From: Theristus sp. LFF4_11
Taxonomy: Eukaryota; Nematoda; Chromadorea; Monhysterida; Xyalidae
Assembly: GCA_030248135.1 (NCBI GenBank)
Contig: JASANC010005775.1
Location: 1 to 64,000, forward strand
DNA: 64,000 nucleotides
Direction of reading: 5' to 3'
The translations under genes and the position numbers were made by a program. This document shows positions 1 through 11,477 of the stretch, in pieces. Under the pieces are notes generated by a model. The model did no database searches. It saw only the letters and a list, made by a program, of their open reading frames with translations, and was not told the DNA's origin. How positions within the stretch are numbered: the first letter of the stretch is position 1; each line of letters opens with the position of its first letter.

Positions 1-142
1 ACCATATTGCGCTTCACTCCATGGTTTAGCAGTGTCGCAGAACAAATGATCCAATAAAAGAAAAAAGAAACCAATCAAACCAAAGAAGGACACGAGAAAC
101 AAAAAGAATGAAAATCTCCGAGCAGGATGAGTTTAAAAAACA

Positions 143-1948
143 ATGACAATGAAGACCACGAATGAGCTTGATGCTAACATGCAACAGGCTGACTTTTTCC
201 AGCGTTTCATTGAGTTCGTTGACAACTCCGTTTCGTTGCTTGAATCTTGTCAAAAATTGGTTCATGAGAGCGAGGAGGGTGCTGTTGGTGTCACAGCTGT
301 CGACTTCAACATCCGCCCCGCTTCAGCAACAGCTGCAGAAACGGATGTTGAACAAAAGAAAAACAACAATGACAATGAAAACGGAAGCACAAGCACCTCA
401 GCACCTGAACAGAACGCTGCCAGCTGTTGCGACGAACGAAAACCACGAAACGTGCGAGCAGCAGTCACCCAAAGCGAGCTCGCCAGCTTCCAGAGCAGTT
501 TCAGCGCGCACATGCAGCAAATCTCGCATCGTTGCACCGCGTTAGCGGTCGCCTTCGAGGGTGACAATCATCCAAGCGCGGAAGACGCGCAAAAGATGCT
601 GGAAACACTGCGAGTGCTCGTGAGCAACTGCGTTCAGCTGTGTGTCCGGTGGACACCAGTTGCGCTCGATGGCGTCGGCTGCATCTGGACGAACGCTTGG
701 CTGAGTGTTGCCGTTGAGGTCGCGCAGTGCCTGGCCGAGTTTGCGCGCGCGCTGGGTGAGGAAGTGACTTGTGCACGACAAATACAACAATTAATAGGTT
801 CAAGGTTCAAGCTAAGCACACCAGCCAATAAACCGAAAATTACCAGTCCGACCGACTTTACAAAGCACCAACACTGTGGAACGCTTTTATCGAGGCTTAT
901 CAGCTCGGTGCTCCGCTGTCCGCAGTTGAATTCCACGCATTTATGTGCTTGTAGTTTCCACGGGCCACATCAAATTGGCGTTCCCTGTGATTTTCTTGGT
1001 GAATTGTGCTTGTGCACCATGGACTTTGCTCCCAATGAAACTGATCTGACTGAATCCCACAAAAATGTCCCATTGACACGCACGCTTCGCACTGCTCATG
1101 CAGCATCGGCCAACTCTCGCCAACAACTCCGACGCACCGGCGCTCTCTGGGAGACGTGCGATCGTGCGTGCCAGTTGCCGTCAACGGTGGCCGGTGTTTT
1201 CGGGCAAAACTGCGCCCAGGTGGAACGCTTGGTTGATGACGCCATCGAAGAGGCACAGGAGAGTGCGCAGCTGATGGATGACCAAATGGCGCTGGTGCTG
1301 AAATCTGTGCTCGGTTCGTGGTGGTGCACAGTTTGATGCAGGCTGTGGGTGTTTTGGTCAAGAATTGCGGACGATTGTGCGCATGGGCATGGCGCGTGTT
1401 GCCTTTGTTTTTACATCTGTAATTTTTTTGTTGATTGGTACATATGATTGTTCTCAGTCTTATGCGGTCAATCAGCCGAAAACGTGTGGTGGTGGGAAAT
1501 CTAGCGATCGTGTTCGCACAGTTTCACGTGGATCAAATCATGCAATCGCTTATCGTTTGCAGCGCTGTGCAAATGCGCCAAGGGGGCGGTGCGTCGTGTC
1601 AAAGAGAGCACCGCAAACGTGCCAGACGACGGTGTTCTCCACGGTGACGTCGCGCTGGAGCAATTGGACAGGAAAATCCAGGACACCGTCAGCGCGGACG
1701 TCGACGACTTGGTGACTGCGTTTTATGAGTTCGAGGAAGACAGTGCCCGCGAGAATGCCAGGCAATTGCTGGACGCCGCTGAATCACTGTGCTGCGATCT
1801 GAAGTCGATTCTGGCGCTTTACGAGAGTGCCACCTGGTTTGACACAAGCAACGCCCCGAAAACAGCGTTCATCAAAGATGCACTGGAACATAATCTTCGC
1901 AAACTTGCAACCAGCGCGCCGCAGTTTCGAACGAATGATGAAATTTGA
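143..1948 (+). CDS. Cyclin-D1-binding protein 1 (GCIP/CCNDBP1)-like, probable
   Basis: The first exon opens at 143 and stays open to about 797. It gives an N-terminal helical segment, a low-complexity Asn/Glu/Ser linker and a helical region (SFQSSFSAHMQQISHRC). A middle segment near 1103-1306 reads GALWETCDRACQLP, then LMDDQMALVLKS. A third piece near 1342-1390 reads AVGVLVKNCGRL. The last exon, about 1570-1948, contains VSADVDDLVTAFYEFEED and ends IKDALEHNLRKL. The order of helices and the SxxVDDLxxxxY and IxxAxxHxxxxL patterns match the GCIP family, which binds cyclin D and HLH proteins. That is family knowledge; this copy's role is inferred. The frame changes near 1313-1341, so either a very short intron of about 35 bases (1307-1341) or a frameshift is present. 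The stretch 798-1102 is open but looks intronic. Exon joins are uncertain. Confidence 0.6.
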
Positions 1949-2306
1949 GTGTGTGTGGTTTAGTGACCAGTGACCTTATGATTGTCTGATTCAGAGGCTG
2001 ACGCAGATTGCGTCATTTTTTGTTGGTGTTTTTCTTGTGTTCGTTTGTGACATTCACATTCATGCACCTTCGAAACAGCTCACAACTAAGTTCATCAGAT
2101 TTTTATGTGAGAGTAAAAGTGAATGTTGGCTTTTTGGCTTTTTGGAAAAGCTGTTAGCGGTTGAAAAACCCAACTTGCTGAACAGTGCAATTGCTTTCAT
2201 CACAAAATCGAAATCGCAAGTGGATCAATTGTTTTCATTGCAATAACAAATCAGTTGCTCAGAAAACAAATTGGAATTTGATTGTTTGAAACTGCAAAAA
2301 AATAGA
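1949..2306. other. Intergenic spacer between the GCIP-like gene and EIF2B5
   Basis: A 358-base gap between two genes on the same strand. It is T-rich and holds no convincing coding sequence. It must contain the end of one transcript and the start of the next, but I see no clear AATAAA or TATA element. Confidence 0.5.
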
Positions 2307-5300
2307 ATGGCGGACCGTGAGAAGAAAGAAGACGTTCTCACGGCCATTGTGCTCGCTGACACTTATACTGGCCGCGATGCGCTGCTGCACCGATGCTGGG
2401 TAAACTGGATGTTATCGTTTTTTTGTAGTTCTGCGACTCAATGCGCGCTGACCATGGACAGACAGATTCCAAGGTTCCGACCGCACCAGTCACAGAAAGA
2501 CTGAATTGCCGCATCAAACATGCTATTACGATTTTATAAGTGATGAGTTTGGAATCGTTGTTGGTTGGTTTTGAAATCATTTATGAAATAATAAGGACTG
2601 ACGGCTGCAAATGTTCCAAGTTGGAGCTGAATTGTGATATTCTGATGGAATGAGAACTTTTTGGAGCTGACTCAGACGAAGACCACGCGTTTCCTCTGTA
2701 TCTTTCAGGCGACTGTCCCAGTGGCACATTCGTTCACCATCGATTACACGCTCGAGTTTCTTTCTCGGACTGAAATTCGCTCAATCATCGTTGCTGCAAC
2801 ACAAGCGGCCGAAGTGAAACGCGTTGTCGCGTGAGTGGCGTTTGAGATAAAATGTTTTCAGTTTTGGAGTTTTTTAGTTCGAAATTCAGATCAGAAAGTG
2901 AACGAATGACCAAGAAACAACGTTACACTTGTCACATTTTAGGTACGAATAGAAAGTGTCATTTGCATTAGAAATAAAAAACAAATTCTCGTTTGCCACA
3001 AGTTCAGCAGATTTTCAGCAACTGTTTGCTTTGCATAGTTTCCGCGTGGGACAACTTGGCGGCGTTTCAGCGGGCTTGACTTCAAGAAAACCGACGTCTA
3101 TTTATCTTGTTCAGCTTGGGTTTAGGGTTATATTTGTGTCAAGAGGTTGGCTTTTCACGTGTTTCCGATGATTATACACAAGCCCATTTCAGCGAATGGC
3201 GTGTGTGCTTCTCCACAATCCGTCTGTTGGACTGTGGCAGTTGTCGTAGCGTTGGTGACGTGATGCGGCTGATTGACAGCAGGAGTTTGCTGGCTGGCGA
3301 TTTCGTGCTCGTCAATGCTGGCGTCTTCTGCACTGATTCGCTGAGAAATGCACTCAGTGAGCACAGGTGAATGGGGTGTATTGACTGACTCATGATTGAT
3401 AGGCGCCTTAATAACAGTCACTCAAGACCTAATTGAATTTGGTGTCGTCGTGTGTCACATGGTGTGATATGCCTTGTTGTGCTCACAGTACACAAAGCAA
3501 CCAATCGAGTTCCCATGTGATTGCTGTAATCTTTCAGTTGTAGTTGTAACGCCCAATAACTAAAGCGGCATTCATGAAGCAGTAGTTACTAATGCATAGA
3601 TGTGTTTTAACTGCATCATGAATGCACCGTAACTACACCGGTGAGATGTGGTGTCAGTTCTAAACCCACGGTCATTTCTAAACCCGTTCTAAACTATGTT
3701 TTATATACCGGGTGTGTTTCTGCACGCATGCACGCACTCTGTTTCTTCACCACAGAAAACATTTCACGTGTTTCCAATCACAACTTAAGGTAATTGCTTA
3801 TCATTTATGATATTGACTTTACTTTGTACAGCATACATCATGCCATCTGGCAATATCAATATCATAATACGGCACATGTTTTTTTGGCATTTTCATGAAT
3901 CAATAACACGCATAGATACCTTTCAGATTCAAAAGACTGTAGGTAACCTAAGGCTTCGCAAGCCTTCATTTGAAGGGACCTAAGGCTTCGCAAGCCTTTA
4001 TTAGAAGGTGCATACTGAAAATCCCGTGATGGAGTTTTTGAACAATCATTTTTATTCAGAATCTTTTTATTCAGAAAATGTGTCAATATTTCAATTCACA
4101 ACAAAACAAAAACCACTGAGTAATATGCAGCAGAAGTAACTTTCCTATTTGCGTGAAAAAAAACAGCATGCGGGCACACCCTGTATCGGGTTTAGAACTG
4201 ACCGAGGGTTTAGAAGCGACCGAGTGTTTAGAACCATCCGCACACCCACCGGTGACATGTGCGTGGCCACATGCTGATTGGCTGTCCTGTGCGTCGTGCT
4301 GTTTCAAATTGTCCATCTTTTTTTATTACAGAAAACGCCGTCAAAAGGACAAGAACTGTGTGATGACCCTAATCCACAGTGAGCGCGTCGCCGTCAGCAA
4401 CAGTGGCGAGCCCCCGTTCGGAGTGCGCTCAAGCGTCACGCTGGACGCAAACAGCGCACGGCTGTTGCGTTACAAGGAGATACGCACGCGAAATCAGTGG
4501 CTTGATGCCGTCAATGACATACCCGTTGGTGTTTTTTGGTGCATTATTTTGTACACGCATTCGAGCGTTTAGCCCACTGTGTGTGTGCGGAGCTGGTTTG
4601 CTGTCGACCAAACCAATCTTGCACACAAAATTCAAGCAGCATCAATCGTGAGCGGACCAGATCACCGTTGAGGCCACCGCTGTTGTGCATCTGATGCTGG
4701 TCTGGCAGGGCCTGAATGCCTTTAAACAACAACTTTGTGGATTTATCGCTTGACAGAAATTCTCCCAGCTTTTTTTCAGGCGACAACGCGTGTCGATTTG
4801 TGCGACTGCCAACTGGCGATCTGTTCGCCGCAAATAATGCCATTGTTCTCCGATAATTTCGACGCTCGCACCAGAGGTGACTTGATTACCGAGATCCTGG
4901 CGAATGAGGAAGTGAATATTTTAGTTTTTTTAACCCGATTAGAGTTTTTTCTGCTCTGCTTTGCTCAAGTGGTCGCTGTAATCAGTGAAATCATGGAAAA
5001 GCTCAGCATGCTTAAAGGCTGCTCAGTGTCCCCATCTCGCTTTTGGTCAAAATTTTGGCCCAGTGCATTTGCTCAATCGACCATACACCCCGGCCGGAGT
5101 GTAGTCCTGCAGTACCTTCGAGTTTCTGGCACCATTGGCTGGGAAGCCAAATTCAAAGAACTCCACCAACACGAGCGCCACAGCTTCGAGTTTACCTCGC
5201 ACAGATTCTCGGCAACCTGATCCACGTGCATGTGCTTCCATCGACGGCCTACGCGGTGTGCGTGCAGGACTTCGGTGATTGGCTGACTGTGACGTTAGTG

Positions 5301-8300
5301 GAACGATTGACTAAAGGGGCATTCATGAAGACACATTTAGTGACCGCACAGCTATGTTTTAACACAGCTTCGCGTTACTAAATACTGTTTCATGAATGCC
5401 GCTTAACTGTTTAAGCAATGAGCCAATTTCACAACTTTTGCAACCAGTACCACTTTTGTATAACTTTTGTTCAGCTCGCACGTGCTGACCCGCTGGACGT
5501 ACCCGCTGACGCCAGACGCGCTGACATTCAGCAACAGCGCGAGCCCGTGCCACCGTTTCGTGCACGACCATCGGTTTGTCTATGTGCCCGCGGACAGCTG
5601 CCACCGCGATCCGACTAGAATTCCAAAGTGGGATGCTCTGAGATTTTGAGTGATGGAACGGTAGAGATGGGGGTGGTGACGGTAGAAGCTTTGAAAGTAG
5701 TTGGTGTGCGGAGTTTTGGCGTTTTACGAATCTGAACGTTGCTGTGAGTGCAAGCTCAGAAGCAAAAACTGTCGACGTTTCTCCAAAGGAAGTTCTTTAA
5801 AGTTATAATTTGTGGACACTGTGCCAGTGGTGTGATGTTTCCCGCTTACCTGAGATTAAGAAACACTGTGCTCACTGCAGATCCAGCAAACTGAAAGGTG
5901 CCGTGATGCTGTCGCCCGGCTGTAAACTCGGTCGAAATTGCACCCTGGAAAATGTCGTTCTCGAAGAAGACGTCGTCGTCGGTACGAAAAAAATGCTGTT
6001 CACTCTCTCTTTTAGTCTTCTTGATCTTGTATATTTTGCGTTATTCTAGCAATCAAGGTCCTTCAAAGCCTATCAAGGTAGCAAAGTGTTGCCTGATTCC
6101 CCAGGCGACGACTGCACAGTGACCGACTGCGTGCTGCTGACAGGCGCCAGGCTTGCTGACAGCTGCACCGTGCACCAATCGATTCTACTCGAACGCGCAC
6201 ACTGCGGCGCTCACTCGCGTGTCGGGCCTCGATGTCTCCTTGGTGAACAGGTGCGACACTCAGATGTGCAGCACTGTCGAACTTTTTTGGCATTTGAGTA
6301 TGCAATGCTGATTGGCTGCATTGAGCTGGTCGACTGGATGCAGTGACGCCAACCAGATCCATATTGAGTTTGGTTGTCCATCATCGAACTCAACACAAAG
6401 ACCATATTGCTGCATTCAAATGTTCATCCGCTGAGTTTATCCATTTCAAGTTTCGGCCAATCAGCGTGCAGCCAATGTTGCACACAAACGTGCGTTGGAA
6501 TTAGGTGTCCTTTTTCAGGTGTCCTTGCCTGCAAACAGCACCGTCACCGATTGCATTCTTTCTGCGCATAAACCGGCCGATGGTGATCATGACCAAGTCA
6601 CTGCAGTTGAGTGGAGACCAGGTGCATTCACCAGTGGCACTGATTTCTTGTCTCCAATAAGCGTTTGATTTCATTTGAATCAGTTTATTTTGCCACATCC
6701 ACACCGTCGCACTGATCTAGTTCCGACCGCAGTACAATGAGCCGTGAAATCTTTTACGAAAATTTGAAAATGGTTGGAAAATTAAAACAGAAAAAATGAA
6801 GGTGAACCCAAGCCGTCCTGAACTACAGTCGAACTGCAATTTAGGCTATCAACTGATTGGTTGGTGATCACGTGATGCATGCTTTCTGTGCAGAACGGAC
6901 TCCGCCTCCACAGCAATGCCAACACAGAAACCATGCATCACGTGATCACCAGCCAATCAGCTGATTGATGCTTACAATTTAGAGTTCGACAAAACTGCAT
7001 CAACAGGCATCTATCAGTGGTCGCGCGTTTCTGGTGGCGATCTCTGGGGTGCACTGGTCGACGAAGCAACTGCCGCTCGTTCAGACAGGCCCGAAACACT
7101 GCCGACCAGACCGGGGCCTGTTGCTGAGGCGGAGCCAGCGGACGATGGTGGGACAGTTTGAGGAGCTTTTGCTGATTGCTTGTATTGGTTACACTGACTT
7201 GGTGGCTTGGTGCAGCTGATTAGATTTGCATTTGGTGTTGGAATGCACAAATAGTAGCATTATATGGTCACATACCTTTAATCCATCTGTCGTTCCATTG
7301 TTTGGGCACAAAATCTTGATTGGCCGTATCTGTTTTTTGTTGCCCATTTCAGGTTTCTCAGCGGAAGTCTCTGAGACAATTGAGCGTGCATTAAATGATG
7401 ATTCGAAAATGCAGCATCTGTTGCTGGAAATGAACGGCATCAAGTAGGTCTTGCTAAAGATAATGTCCTAGTGTCCTAGCATATCGTTCTGTAATTGCTC
7501 TCAACAAACTTTTTACTGAAAATATGGACAACAAACGTTCACATTTGCCGAAATAGTTCCGAGTGCAATTTTCAAAGATGGGGACAACGGCCATAAACAC
7601 CAAACAGCTAGCAATCGGATTAACCAACAGTGGTTTGCAATGCAGGTTTGCGTACAACGCGTCCAACATGCAGCTGATGACCGCCCTCGTGCGCGGTGTC
7701 CTCAAGCACGCACGTCGTCGCTCCACCGAGCAGCGGCCGTTGATCAACGCGTTTGCTGATGTACGTCATCAGTTGCAATTTTGCGTTTTGATTTTTTTTG
7801 TATTTTTTTATAATGGTGTGTCAATCTTGAACTGATTTATTTGGTGTTCTCTCTCAGATCATCGCACGGATACACGATGTGCTGGAGAAATACTTCTCGA
7901 GCGAAGAGGCGCAGATGAACGCGCTCGCTTCCATGGAGGTGTGTGCAGGAGTGTGCATTCGTGTTGCTGTTACTGTCAATTTGTGCTGTGTCACTAAAGT
8001 GGTGTTGTTGGTTGAATACAGCAAAACTGTGATGCAAATTGTACACTCTGGCGTGCTAATTGGCTGCATCTCGCTGGTTGGACCAATCAGTAACCCAGTT
8101 CAAAAGCAGCCGAACAACTGAGTGCCGACGATTTGCAGTTCGATGCAGATACAATAAATAATCAGTTTCTGCGCTGCTATAATATTATTTTACGTGTCGT
8201 ACTAGTCGTGTTTCTTTTGTCTTCATCAATTTTATCACGAACACAATTAACTAACTACAATTTCGTCGATTTGAAAAAGCGTTCAACTGTTGTATAGGAG

Positions 8301-8963
8301 CTTGCGATGGAGCAGTCAGATGTGCTTGACTCGCTGATGCGCATCGTACACCAGCTGTACGCAAAGGATCTGCTGTCGGAAGAGGTCATCAACAACTGGT
8401 ATGAGGCGCTCGAGGAGGACGAGGCCGATGTCATCAAGCCAAAGGTTCCTCACAACATACAGTCTAACTCGATAACATATCCAACTAGCTGATTGGTTGA
8501 TGCATGCATTCTGTGCACGAGCGATCTTCACAGAATACGAAGTGTTCAAAACGTTGAAGGGGAGTGAGAAAAACGAATGTATCCGTTTCGGTTGAAATTA
8601 AGCACCACATTGGTGCTGAATGTGTTTCCTTGCAACTTCAATTCGTTCCTTCTTCTTCCCCAGTAATGTTGCACAGTCATAAACAAACGCACATGCGCAA
8701 ACGGACGATATTACTTATGTGTTTGTAATGTGTAACTTAACAGTGTTATAACCGAACGTAGTTTCTTAGACTGAACTTCAGATCGGCATAAAATGTGCGT
8801 TGCATTTTGTAGAAACGGGCATTTGTTTCGTTTAAATACTCAAGGTTCGTAAAATATAAAAAAACTACTTTAACTATCAGAATGATATCTTTCAGCTGGA
8901 CCCATTTATCAGTTGGTTGAACGAAGCAGAGGAGGAGGGCTCATCGGCAGAAGAATCAGATTG
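2307..8963 (+). CDS. EIF2B5: Translation initiation factor eIF2B subunit epsilon
   Basis: Catalytic subunit of the GDP-GTP exchange factor for eIF2, acting in the cytosol. About 640 residues from 16 exons: 2307-2399, 2709-2830, 3193-3366, 4332-4524, 4780-4911, 5207-~5275, ~5475-5616, 5880-5981, ~6104-6249, 6520-~6620, ~7008-7158, ~7353-7446, ~7645-7759, 7859-~7938, ~8299-8441, 8896-8963. The nucleotidyltransferase-like part shows TAIVLADTYT, IDYTLEFL and LAICSPQIMPLFSDNFD, then ILGNLIHVHV and RWTYPLTPD. Left-handed beta-helix hexapeptides follow (GCKLGRNCTLENVVLEEDVV). The C-terminal W2/HEAT catalytic domain runs from FSAEVSETI to the conserved acidic-aromatic tail DPFISWLNEAEEE. The NTP-loop region after LADTY is divergent. 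Human epsilon is about 720 residues, so this copy is slightly short. The start is the first ATG in frame with the core. Several introns carry repeats listed separately. Confidence 0.95.
2426..2540. repeat. Dispersed repeat shared with a PNPO intron
   Basis: This part of EIF2B5 intron 1 shares words with 38390-38525 in a PNPO intron: TCTGCGACTCAAT near one end and GAATTGCCGCATCAAACATG (TTGTCGCATCAAGCATG in the other copy) near the other. It is probably a short non-autonomous element. No terminal repeats or target duplication were resolved. Confidence 0.4.
3558..3640. repeat. Short palindromic MITE, GGCATTCATG family, copy 1
   Basis: Within EIF2B5 intron 3. It begins TAAAGCGGCATTCATGAAGCAGT and ends CTGCATCATGAATGCACCG, forming an imperfect hairpin of about 80 bases. 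Four related copies lie at 5316-5405, 15885-15955, 31808-31890 and 35508-35570. Confidence 0.55.
3638..4262. repeat. Terminal-inverted-repeat element in EIF2B5 intron 3
   Basis: The left end has CACCGGTGAGATGTGG followed by repeated TTCTAAACCC motifs, then CCGGGTGTGTTTCTGC. The right end has the inverse: GGGCACACCCTGTATCGG, repeated GGTTTAGAA motifs, then CACCCACCGGTGACATG. The interior includes a tandem pair of ACCTAAGGCTTCGCAAGCC hairpins at 3948-4001. It has no coding capacity. It looks like a non-autonomous DNA transposon with clustered subterminal motifs. Confidence 0.5.
5316..5405. repeat. Short palindromic MITE, GGCATTCATG family, copy 2
   Basis: Within EIF2B5 intron 6. Left arm GGGGCATTCATGAAG with TTTAGTGACCGCAC; right arm GTTACTAAATACTG with TTTCATGAATGCCGC. 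About 90 bases, imperfect hairpin. Confidence 0.6.
6827..6987. repeat. Palindromic MITE with ATCACGTGAT core, copy 1
   Basis: In EIF2B5 intron 10, about 160 bases. Arms start CAGTCGAACT and end AGTTCGAC. Each arm holds CTGATTGG (or its inverse CCAATCAG), the self-complementary ATCACGTGAT and GCATGC. A short loop carries CTCCGCCTCCACAGCAATGCC. The whole element can fold into a hairpin. Related copies are at 15572-15752, 15958-16098 and 30035-30185, with a fragment at 8463-8525. Confidence 0.7.
8463..8525. repeat. Fragment of the ATCACGTGAT MITE family
   Basis: Intron 15 of EIF2B5. It has one arm only: AACTAGCTGATTGGTTGATG, then GCATGCATTCTGTGCA, as in the full copies. The E-box core is missing. 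Confidence 0.45.
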
Positions 8964-11477
8964 ATTTTTTGAGATTTTATTTGCTGGTCGAAATGTTTGT
9001 TGATTGTTTGTTTTGTTGATCACTGAAACTTTTTGGTGTTTTTGCCGGTGAATGTGTCAGTGGGTTGTCCAATTGTTAGCATTAGACACATGATCTGAAA
9101 GTGACGAATGAATGAATGAAAGTGACGCAGTGATTGAAAAACGGTGTGGGCCACAATGGCGGCATGGTGCTATACAGCCTATGGTGCCGTGTGATTGAAG
9201 ATATATTTACAAAATCATGTTTTCTTTGTTGAAAAACGGGTGAAACATGCTGGTGTCTGCTGACCGTGCATGAATGAGCTCCTCCACTGTGAACATAAAA
9301 TGATAAAACACGTTAGCCGATTCTGTGATTCTGGCTCCGATTTTTTTCGTACTGTTTGCACAGATGTGTTGCAACGTTTTTTTGAGCGTAGGTTTTTTTC
9401 AAGACTGCTCTTTCAGTCGCTGAACAATATTTTACGTAATGTTTTTCAAAAAATTGATAAAATACGCCCGATTCCCGGAATCAATGGACCAGGCGGCAAT
9501 GTGAAATGCCGCACACGTTGCATTCTGGTTTATCATTCGAAGAATGCGATCAAGGAAATTGTATATGCATCATGTTTCACGTCATTTGAATGCTCAAAAG
9601 GTGTGTAACATCCACACACTCAGTCGAACACACTGCAAACCTAATAATTTTAGTTTTAGTTGCGTTTGCTTGCGCGAAAATTCAAGTCCGAAAATAATTT
9701 TGCGCAACACACAACCTGAATGCGTCATTCATAAGTCACCACCACAAGCATGAATGAACGTCGCACTGGCAGAATAAAACTATTCCGATGTTGAAAATCA
9801 AACGCGATATTCTGATAAGTTAGTCCGTTTCAGGGTTTGAATTCCTGATTCAGGCTTGCTTTGTGAGATTTCGTCTTTTAAGAAGCGGATATTATTCATC
9901 ATAACACAGTCATTCAATTGAACAGTCAATTGATTAACTTGCTCAGTTCACTAGTTCTGATCCAACAGCGCGACTGTTGCGGCTTAATTTATTTCTGGAT
10001 GTCCATTTTGACACTAAAACTAAACTGCGAAACGAGTTTATTCCCACAAAGTTCGCCCATTCGCTGCGATGACACAGCCAAACATTTATACATGCACTGA
10101 ACTTGTTTGCTGATGGCGGTGGTGCAGCAGTGACTGTGTGTGTGTGTGTTGATGGTGATGGTGATCTGTGTGTGGTGGTATTATGAATACTTGTTTGCTT
10201 GATGCTGGAAACTATATTCCACATACAAGCGAACGATAGTTGTTGTTGTTGTTGTTGTTGGGCGCGCTTCGTAAGACTTTGCATATTGCACTATGGCTGC
10301 GTTCGAAGCAACACTGTGCATTCGGAATTTTTTTTTTGCGCAACCGGTCGGTCGTCTGATGAAAGGTTTTGAGGGCCACTATTGTCAACGTACAGTCGTA
10401 CAATCTGTGGAATTTCGTTGGGCTTTCCGCGCGCTAATTGTCTGTGCTTGTAAATCTCTGCATCAAGGATCTTTGCCATCTGCGATTTTTAGACGGTCAC
10501 TTGAGCTGCATTGTTCACTTGAATTGTGCTGCCGTCAAACGGCATGCTAACTTTGAATTTTACAGGCGAATTGTGTATTTCGTGTTTTTTTGCCATAACA
10601 ATGATAAATCGTAAATAACATTGCGGCGTCTTTGCAAGGAAAAGATGCACTGCGCAACGGCACAGCTATTCTGCCTTTCGCTGTTTTCAACAGAACCATT
10701 TTTTCCAAGTTAAAAAACTGGTTTGTGTCATATTTAAGTTTTGATTCTCTTATGATTGTGCTGGCACAGTTTGTCAGTTCTAGTTAACCAAAGTATTTTT
10801 AGTCTTGGCAGAGATTGAGAAAAAAACGCTTTTAGTTTATGCAGCCAAATTTGTTTGCGTGCGTTTTCCACCCGCCCCGCATAATCTGTTTCTTCATCAG
10901 CGCCCAAAATCGTGCTTCGGTGCATTTTTCTGTGCACCACAAAAAAGTTTCGATGCACGTCTGTCGACAAATTGAAAACCTTGAAACGCACTCTGCATGC
11001 ATGCCGCCCCGCTAAGAACAGCAAAACAACTTTGCTTCACCACCACCGATGACTGATGAGGCTTGGCTGGGCTGCAAAATAGTTGCACGTTTGCATTTTT
11101 CACAGTATTTTTTGATACTTTTCTAACCGTTTTTTACGATAAACTATGCAGATATTTCAATTCAATGTTTTTTTAAATTTTACATCACTGAAAAGTTTTT
11201 GCAGCTTCAGGTCTACCTTAAACTTTTTATTTGTGAAAACTTTCTTCAGCACACTGACTGAACTGGACATAAAACATTCCAGCAGACTGAGCGAAGAAGA
11301 TTGGATCTGCCAAATTTACATATATTCGGAATCACATTTTTTTCGAACAAAAACCAGCATAATTGAAGCAGTCAATACCAAAAAACCTACAAAAGTTCTT
11401 TGAACAACTATTGTTACCAAAGGAATGCAATCGTAGTCTTGAATTAGCAGCAGCATTTTCCTGAATCAGCTTCGCAA
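8964..11477. other. Intergenic region, EIF2B5 to calmodulin-like gene A
   Basis: About 2.5 kb without a recognised gene. It contains a (GTT)n run at about 10239-10260 and a GT/GAT-rich simple repeat near 10135-10170. Short open stretches on both strands (for example the minus strand at 10291-10479) have no family I recognise and no supporting splice structure. They are treated as chance. Confidence 0.5.

Noticed and set aside
798..1102. Continuous reading of 143-1336 as one exon
   Set aside because: The middle 300 bases encode nothing like the family and have a donor-like and an acceptor-like boundary. An intron without stop codons is more likely.
10291..10563. Minus-strand open stretch beginning MAKILDAEIYKHRQLARG as a small gene
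   Set aside because: No homology I recognise, and linking it to the upstream MPFDG piece would need a 21-base intron. Chance is more likely.
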